NCBI GenBank assembly: GCA_021286925.1
Contig: JAJTBL010000044.1
Span: 1-9,614 of the forward strand
Reading direction: 5' to 3'
DNA: 9,614 nucleotides
Origin: Spirochaetia bacterium
GTDB taxonomy: Bacteria > Spirochaetota > Spirochaetia > Treponematales > Rectinemataceae
Shown here: piece by piece, positions 5,300 through 9,614 of the stretch
Position numbering within the stretch: the stretch's first letter is position 1
Layout: each line of letters opens with the position of its first letter
Notes under the pieces: generated by a model
Told to the model about the DNA's origin: nothing
The model's database searches: none
Seen by the model: the letters and a program-made list of their open reading frames with translations, nothing else
Translations under genes and position numbers: made by a program

Positions 5300-6796
5300 A
5301 TGGAAGTTCGTGTTCGATATGCGCCGTCCCCAACAGGCAACCAGCATATTGGCGGGGTGAGAACCGCGCTTATCAATTATCTATTTGCGCGTTCGACTGG
5401 CGGTAAATTCATACTGAGGCTGGAAGATACGGATAGGACCCGGTATTCGGAAGAGTATGTCCGAAACCTATATGATACTTTCAAGTGGCTTGGATTTTAT
5501 TGGGATGAGGGTCCTGATGTCGGCGGACCTGTCGGTCCTTACATTCAGTCCGAGCGATTCGATCTTTACCGCAAGTACGCAGAACAGCTCGTTCAAATGG
5601 ATAAGGCATATTACTGCTTCTGCGATGAGGACAGACTGCAAAAGCTTCGCGAAGAACAGCAGGCAAGCAAGACTGGCGAGCAGGGCTACGATCGGCACTG
5701 CCGCAGTCTTTCGCCGCAAGAAGTCAAGGAAAAACTCGAACAGAAATCGGGCTATGTCATCCGATTGAAAATTCCCCTTGAAGGCACGACGGTATTTCAC
5801 GACAGCCTCCTTGGCAGAATCGAATGGAAAAACTCCGACATAAGTCCCGATCCGGTGCTTTTGAAGTCCGATGGTTTTCCTACCTATCACCTAGCCAATG
5901 TTGTTGATGATCACCTCATGGGAATAACCCATGTTATGCGGGCACAGGAGTGGATTCCTTCTGCACCGCTGCATAAGATCATGTATGACGCGTTTGGCTG
6001 GGAACAGCCTGAACTCTGTCATTTGCCCATGGTGCTTGGTCAGGACGGCCACAAGCTGTCAAAACGTCATGGTGCGACATCACTAAACGAATTCAGAAAA
6101 GCCGGCTATCTGCCTGAAGCGCTGATCAATTATGTTGCCCAGCTCGGCTGCAGTTATGAGGATGGGCGGGATTTATACACCTTGGATGAGCTCGAGCGTC
6201 TGTTTAAAATCGAAAAATTAAACAAAGCTCCGGCAGTTTTCGATTACCAGAAGCTCGAATGGTTCAATGGCCAGTATATCCGGCAGAAGCAGGATGCCGA
6301 ACTTGCCCAGCTGGTGCGCCCATTTCTCATTGACGCCGGTCTCAGAAAAGAATCAGACCCCGATGCTGATGCCCTTGAACTGAAAGCCATGGTGCTTGTT
6401 AAGGAACGGCTCAAGCTGTTGTCCGAAGCACCAGCCATGATGGCATACCTTTACAGGAAACCCCAGCTGCCCGAGGCAAAGGAATTTCTTCCGAAAAAGC
6501 TGGATCTGGCCGCGACTATAGCAATGCTGCAGCGCGATCTGCTCCTGGTCGATACGATTGATTTTTCTGATATTCTCAAAGCTGAAGAAGCATTCAAGGA
6601 ATATTCGGTCCGTGAAGGCGTCAAGCTCGGGGATCTTTTGATGCCATTGCGGGTCGCAGTTACTGGCGCCCGTGTCAGCCCGCCTCTGTTTGAATCCATT
6701 GGTATTCTCGGCACAGCAGAGATAAAAGAAAGAATTCAGGCTTCAATCGAATGGCTCAGCAAGGCGCTTGAGCAATCAGAAAGCCCTGAGGCTTGA
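5300..6796 (+). CDS. gltX: Glutamyl-tRNA synthetase
   Basis: The 498-residue class I synthetase charges tRNA-Glu with glutamate. The N-terminal RVRYAPSPTGNQHIGG (4-19) contains the HIGH-type motif (HIGG, 16-19), LRLEDTDRTR (39-48) follows, and KLSKR (252-256) is the second ATP-binding motif. Cysteines 106, 108 and 134 in the connective region resemble the zinc site found in many bacterial GluRS. DGFPTYHLANVVDDHLMGITHV (191-212) is the family's amino-acid pocket region. The alpha-helical anticodon domain fills the last 170 residues. The ATG at 5300 has AAAGGAG (5287-5293) six bases before it. The frame is open back to GTG 5189, but the APSPTG start fixes the N-terminus. A separate GlnRS gene follows, so this enzyme is expected to be strict for tRNA-Glu. 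It heads the synthetase cluster. Confidence 0.96.
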   Translation: MEVRVRYAPSPTGNQHIGGVRTALINYLFARSTGGKFILRLEDTDRTRYSEEYVRNLYDTFKWLGFYWDEGPDVGGPVGPYIQSERFDLYRKYAEQLVQMDKAYYCFCDEDRLQKLREEQQASKTGEQGYDRHCRSLSPQEVKEKLEQKSGYVIRLKIPLEGTTVFHDSLLGRIEWKNSDISPDPVLLKSDGFPTYHLANVVDDHLMGITHVMRAQEWIPSAPLHKIMYDAFGWEQPELCHLPMVLGQDGHKLSKRHGATSLNEFRKAGYLPEALINYVAQLGCSYEDGRDLYTLDELERLFKIEKLNKAPAVFDYQKLEWFNGQYIRQKQDAELAQLVRPFLIDAGLRKESDPDADALELKAMVLVKERLKLLSEAPAMMAYLYRKPQLPEAKEFLPKKLDLAATIAMLQRDLLLVDTIDFSDILKAEEAFKEYSVREGVKLGDLLMPLRVAVTGARVSPPLFESIGILGTAEIKERIQASIEWLSKALEQSESPEA

Positions 6797-6829
6797 CCGC
6801 ATATCCTGAATGACGGCATAGTACAAAAA

Positions 6830-6848
6830 CCATACCTCTGAAGTATGG
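6830..6848 (+). repeat. Small hairpin beside the glnS ribosome binding site
   Basis: CCATAC (6830-6835) and GTATGG (6843-6848) pair exactly around seven bases and end one base before AAGGAG (6850-6855), the glnS ribosome binding site. Within the 64-bp gltX-glnS gap it could tune translation or mark an RNA-processing point. No T-run follows, so it is not a terminator. Confidence 0.4.
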
Positions 6849-6860
6849 CAAGGAGTCTGC

Positions 6861-8582
6861 ATGAGCGAATCACAGAAAGAAGAATCAGGCTACAGCGATT
6901 TTATCAGGGAAGCTGTTGCAAAGGATTTGAAGGAAGGGCGCTATAAGGAAGTTCATACCCGCTTTCCTCCCGAGCCTAATGGCTGGATCCATATCGGACA
7001 TGCGAAAGCCATTTATGTCGATTTTGAAGTTGCCGCATCATTCGGGGGAAAATGCAACCTTCGCTTTGATGATACTAATCCTGAGAAAGAAGACATGTCC
7101 TATGTCGAGGCAATCAAGCGGGATGTCAAATGGCTTGGCTACGATTGGGAAGATCGGGAATTCTACGCTTCCGATTATTATGAGACTTTGTACGAGCTCG
7201 CTCGAAAGCTGATTCGCAAAGGGCTCGCCTATGTCGATGACCTCGATGAAGAACAGATTAAAGAGTATCGAGGCACCAATGTCCCCGACAAGAACAATAT
7301 CACCTATACTCCCCCTGGTAAAAACAGCCCGTACCGCGATCGAAGCGTCGAAGAAAACCTGGACCTCTTTGCCAGAATGCGGGCAGGCGAGTTCCCCGAT
7401 GGTTCCAAAACGCTTCGCGCCAAGATTGACATGGCACATCCCAATCTTCTGATGCGGGACCCTGTCATGTACCGGATCAGGCGCGAACCGCACTATCGCA
7501 CCGGAACACAGTGGTGCATCTATCCCATGTACGATTTTCAGCACCCCCTGTCAGACGCCATTGAAGGCATCACGCATTCGCTCTGTTCTCTTGAATACGA
7601 AATTCACAGACCGCTATATGAATGGTTTGTCAGCAATTGCGAAGTGTTTCCCTCGCGCCAGATTGAATTTGCACGGCTTAATCTGACTCATACCGTTCTT
7701 TCAAAACGTTGGCTCATCCAGCTCGTACGGGAAGGCATGGTAAGCGGCTGGGATGATCCCCGCATGCCGACCATTGCGGGAATGCGGCGGCGCGGCTATT
7801 CGCCTGAAGCCATCAGGGATTTTCTCGGCAGAATCGGAATCGCGAAAACCGACTCCATGGTCGATATCCAGCTCTTGGAACATTGCATCCGCGAAGATTT
7901 GAACAAGAAAGCTTCACGCTACATGGCCGTTCTGAATCCAGTCAAGCTGATTATCGACAATTGGTCTGAAGACAAGATCGAACTGCTCGATGCGGTCAAC
8001 AATCCGGAAAGGCCGGAGGCTGGCTCGCGGAAAATCCCCTTCTCGAAAGTGATCTATATTGAAAGCGAGGATTTCAGGGAGGTCCCGCCGCCGAAGTATT
8101 ATCGCCTCTTCCCGGGCAACCAGGTTAGGCTGAGATATGGCTATGTCATTACTTGTACAGGATTTGAAAAAGATCCTGAAACTGGAAGAACCATCGCGGT
8201 CCATGCCGAATACGATCCGGATACCCGTGGCGGCGATGCCAAGGACAACAGGAAGGTAAAAGGCACCATCCACTGGGTGTCAGCTGAATCAGCAATACCG
8301 TTTGAAGCACGCCTCTATGATTATTTGTTTGAGCCGGAGCGCCCCATGGATGTAGCCCCCGGTCATTCATTCATGGAAAATCTTTCCGAGCATTCGCTTG
8401 AAGTTGTCCCTAAAGCATTTGGAGAGCCGGCTATCGCCGATGTCCCCGTTGGCGAGACAGTTCAGTTTGAACGTATCGGATATTTCTGCAAGGACCCTGA
8501 TTCGACCCGAGATTCAGCGGTATTCAATAGAACTGTCGGCCTCAGGGATACCTGGGCAAAGATTGAAAAGAAAAACTCCTGA
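6861..8582 (+). CDS. glnS: Glutaminyl-tRNA synthetase
   Basis: The 573-residue class I enzyme charges tRNA-Gln with glutamine directly, so the cell does not need the Glu-tRNA-Gln amidotransferase route for this purpose. [19 protein letters not shown] (33-51) carries the HIGH motif (44-47), [12 protein letters not shown] (67-78) is a GlnRS hallmark, and VLSKR (279-283) is the KMSKS equivalent. The C-terminal two-barrel anticodon domain is seen from about 365 on, with KGTIHWVS in its usual place. Length is close to the family norm (about 550-570). AAGGAG (6850-6855) stands five bases before the ATG. GlnRS reached bacteria from eukaryotes by lateral transfer and is patchily distributed; its place directly after gltX suggests the two are balanced in expression. 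Confidence 0.97.
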   Translation: MSESQKEESGYSDFIREAVAKDLKEGRYKEVHTRFPPEPNGWIHIGHAKAIYVDFEVAASFGGKCNLRFDDTNPEKEDMSYVEAIKRDVKWLGYDWEDREFYASDYYETLYELARKLIRKGLAYVDDLDEEQIKEYRGTNVPDKNNITYTPPGKNSPYRDRSVEENLDLFARMRAGEFPDGSKTLRAKIDMAHPNLLMRDPVMYRIRREPHYRTGTQWCIYPMYDFQHPLSDAIEGITHSLCSLEYEIHRPLYEWFVSNCEVFPSRQIEFARLNLTHTVLSKRWLIQLVREGMVSGWDDPRMPTIAGMRRRGYSPEAIRDFLGRIGIAKTDSMVDIQLLEHCIREDLNKKASRYMAVLNPVKLIIDNWSEDKIELLDAVNNPERPEAGSRKIPFSKVIYIESEDFREVPPPKYYRLFPGNQVRLRYGYVITCTGFEKDPETGRTIAVHAEYDPDTRGGDAKDNRKVKGTIHWVSAESAIPFEARLYDYLFEPERPMDVAPGHSFMENLSEHSLEVVPKAFGEPAIADVPVGETVQFERIGYFCKDPDSTRDSAVFNRTVGLRDTWAKIEKKNS

Positions 8583-8614
8583 AATCAGGACATCATAGCG
8601 AGAAGGAGAATGAG

Positions 8615-9614
8615 ATGGGCGATACCCAAGTTACGATGGAAGCCTGGGATTACGGTCCATACGGCATTGAATTGAAAAACCGAATTGCCCGGTTCTGGTG
8701 GAAGGAGATGACCCAGCTCCATGACAATATTGTAGGCCTTGACGCAGCTATTCTCATGCATCCGCGCGTCTGGGAAGCTTCAGGCCATGTTGAAAATTTC
8801 ACCGATCCGCTGGTTGACTGCAAGAAATGCAAAATGCGGTTCAGAGCGGATCAGATTCCTGAAGAGAATCTTGTCAGCAAGACCTGCCCCGAATGCGGCG
8901 GCGAGCTGACCGATACCCGCAAATTCAATCTCATGTTCAAAACCAATATTGGGCCGGTCGACGATGGCTCCGGCCTCATTTATCTCCGCCCGGAAACAGC
9001 CCAGGGCATCTATGGCAACTATAAGAATATTGTGCAGTCGAATCGAATGAAAATCCCGTTCGGCATTGCCCAGATTGGAAAAGCATTCCGCAACGAAATT
9101 GTGACCAAAAACTTCATTTTCAGAACCTGCGAGTTCGAGCAGATGGAAATGCAGTTCTTTGTCAAACCAGGCTCCGATGTCGAATGGTTTAACTATTGGC
9201 GCGAACAACGTTGGAATTATTACAAAAAGCTTGGTGTCAACATGAATAAGCTCAGATGGCACCAGCACGGTCCCGGCGAACTTGCGCATTATGCCAAAGA
9301 TGCCTATGACATTGAGTATGAATTCCCGATGGGTTTCAAGGAACTTGAAGGCGTCCATAACCGCTCGGATTACGACCTTTCTCGCCACCAGCAGTATTCC
9401 GGCAAGGATCTGCAGTACATTGACCAGGATAACAATAACGAACGCTTTGTCCCCTTTATCATCGAGACAAGCGCCGGTCTGACACGGCAGCTGCTGATGC
9501 TTCTGTGTGACGCCTATGAAGAGCAGAAAGTTGCTGACAAGGGGAATGACGATGACTACAGAACCGTCATGCATTTCCATCCCATTGTCGCGCCGGTGAC
9601 TGTCGCAGTTCTGC
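8615..9614 (+). CDS. glyQS: Glycyl-tRNA synthetase, single-chain class II type, 3' end outside
   Basis: The first 333 residues of a homodimeric GlyRS are present; the rest runs off the window. It shows AWDYGPYGIELKNRI (10-24), VGLDAAILMHPRVWEASGH, a zinc-binding insertion with CKKC and CPEC pairs, TNIGP, YLRPETAQGIY, class II motif 2 in FRNEIVTKNFIFRTCEFEQME, and the later ELEGVHNRSDYDL. The family usually continues through an anticodon domain to about 450-500 residues. The ATG at 8615 has AAGGAG (8603-8608) six bases before it and lies 32 bp after glnS. The striking point is the N-terminus: family members carry about 30 more residues with a KRRGFIF...SSEIYGG segment before WDYGP, and here only nine precede it. 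No frame upstream restores that segment, because glnS occupies the DNA. Activity therefore needs testing. Confidence 0.93.
   Translation, partial: MGDTQVTMEAWDYGPYGIELKNRIARFWWKEMTQLHDNIVGLDAAILMHPRVWEASGHVENFTDPLVDCKKCKMRFRADQIPEENLVSKTCPECGGELTDTRKFNLMFKTNIGPVDDGSGLIYLRPETAQGIYGNYKNIVQSNRMKIPFGIAQIGKAFRNEIVTKNFIFRTCEFEQMEMQFFVKPGSDVEWFNYWREQRWNYYKKLGVNMNKLRWHQHGPGELAHYAKDAYDIEYEFPMGFKELEGVHNRSDYDLSRHQQYSGKDLQYIDQDNNNERFVPFIIETSAGLTRQLLMLLCDAYEEQKVADKGNDDDYRTVMHFHPIVAPVTVAVL

Noticed and set aside
7038..7544. A 168-codon minus-strand frame opposite glnS
   Set aside because: Entirely inside the conserved catalytic domain of GlnRS; considered a shadow.
8780..9580. A 266-codon open frame on the minus strand opposite GlyRS
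   Set aside because: The plus strand encodes unmistakable GlyRS motifs throughout; the antisense frame has no family features and is a shadow of codon bias.

Overview
This window looks like ordinary chromosomal DNA from a bacterium of moderate GC content. All recognisable genes are housekeeping genes, and I see no insertion sequence, prophage, CRISPR array, tRNA or rRNA gene. The block rpmF-acpP-rnc directly after coaD, single-chain glycyl-tRNA synthetase, and the style of the L32 and GlyRS sequences would fit a spirochaete. That assignment is an impression from gene order and protein style, not a proof.

Layout. Positions 1-418 hold the 3' part of coaD (last step but one of CoA synthesis). 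After a 121-bp gap with a promoter candidate and a perfect 15-bp inverted repeat comes a co-directional block: rpmF (540-725), acpP (737-973) and rnc (1010-1762). CoaD supplies the phosphopantetheine precursor that finally decorates acyl carrier protein, so the first and third genes are linked by pathway. A small hairpin lies between rnc and the converging cca gene (1794-3149, minus). cca and thiN (3337-3975, plus) diverge from a 187-bp gap. thiN overlaps tail to tail by 21 bp with a HIT-family hydrolase gene (3955-4431, minus). The HIT gene diverges from an unrecognised three-helix membrane protein gene (4476-4919).

The right half is a tRNA-charging cluster: gltX (5300-6796), glnS (6861-8582) and a GlyRS gene (8615 to the window edge), all on the plus strand with short gaps and strong ribosome binding sites, probably one operon. 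Having both GluRS and GlnRS implies direct charging of tRNA-Gln.

The most unusual stretch is the 380 bp before gltX. It carries a good promoter candidate followed by seven or more consecutive inverted repeats, some mutually exclusive, and a 37-codon reading frame rich in glutamine codons. It looks like a structured leader or small RNA that may control the synthetase operon. The second oddity is GlyRS, which starts at a convincing ribosome binding site yet lacks the roughly 30 N-terminal residues, including the usual SSEIYGG segment, present in the family. Apart from these two points I do not see an obviously new system.
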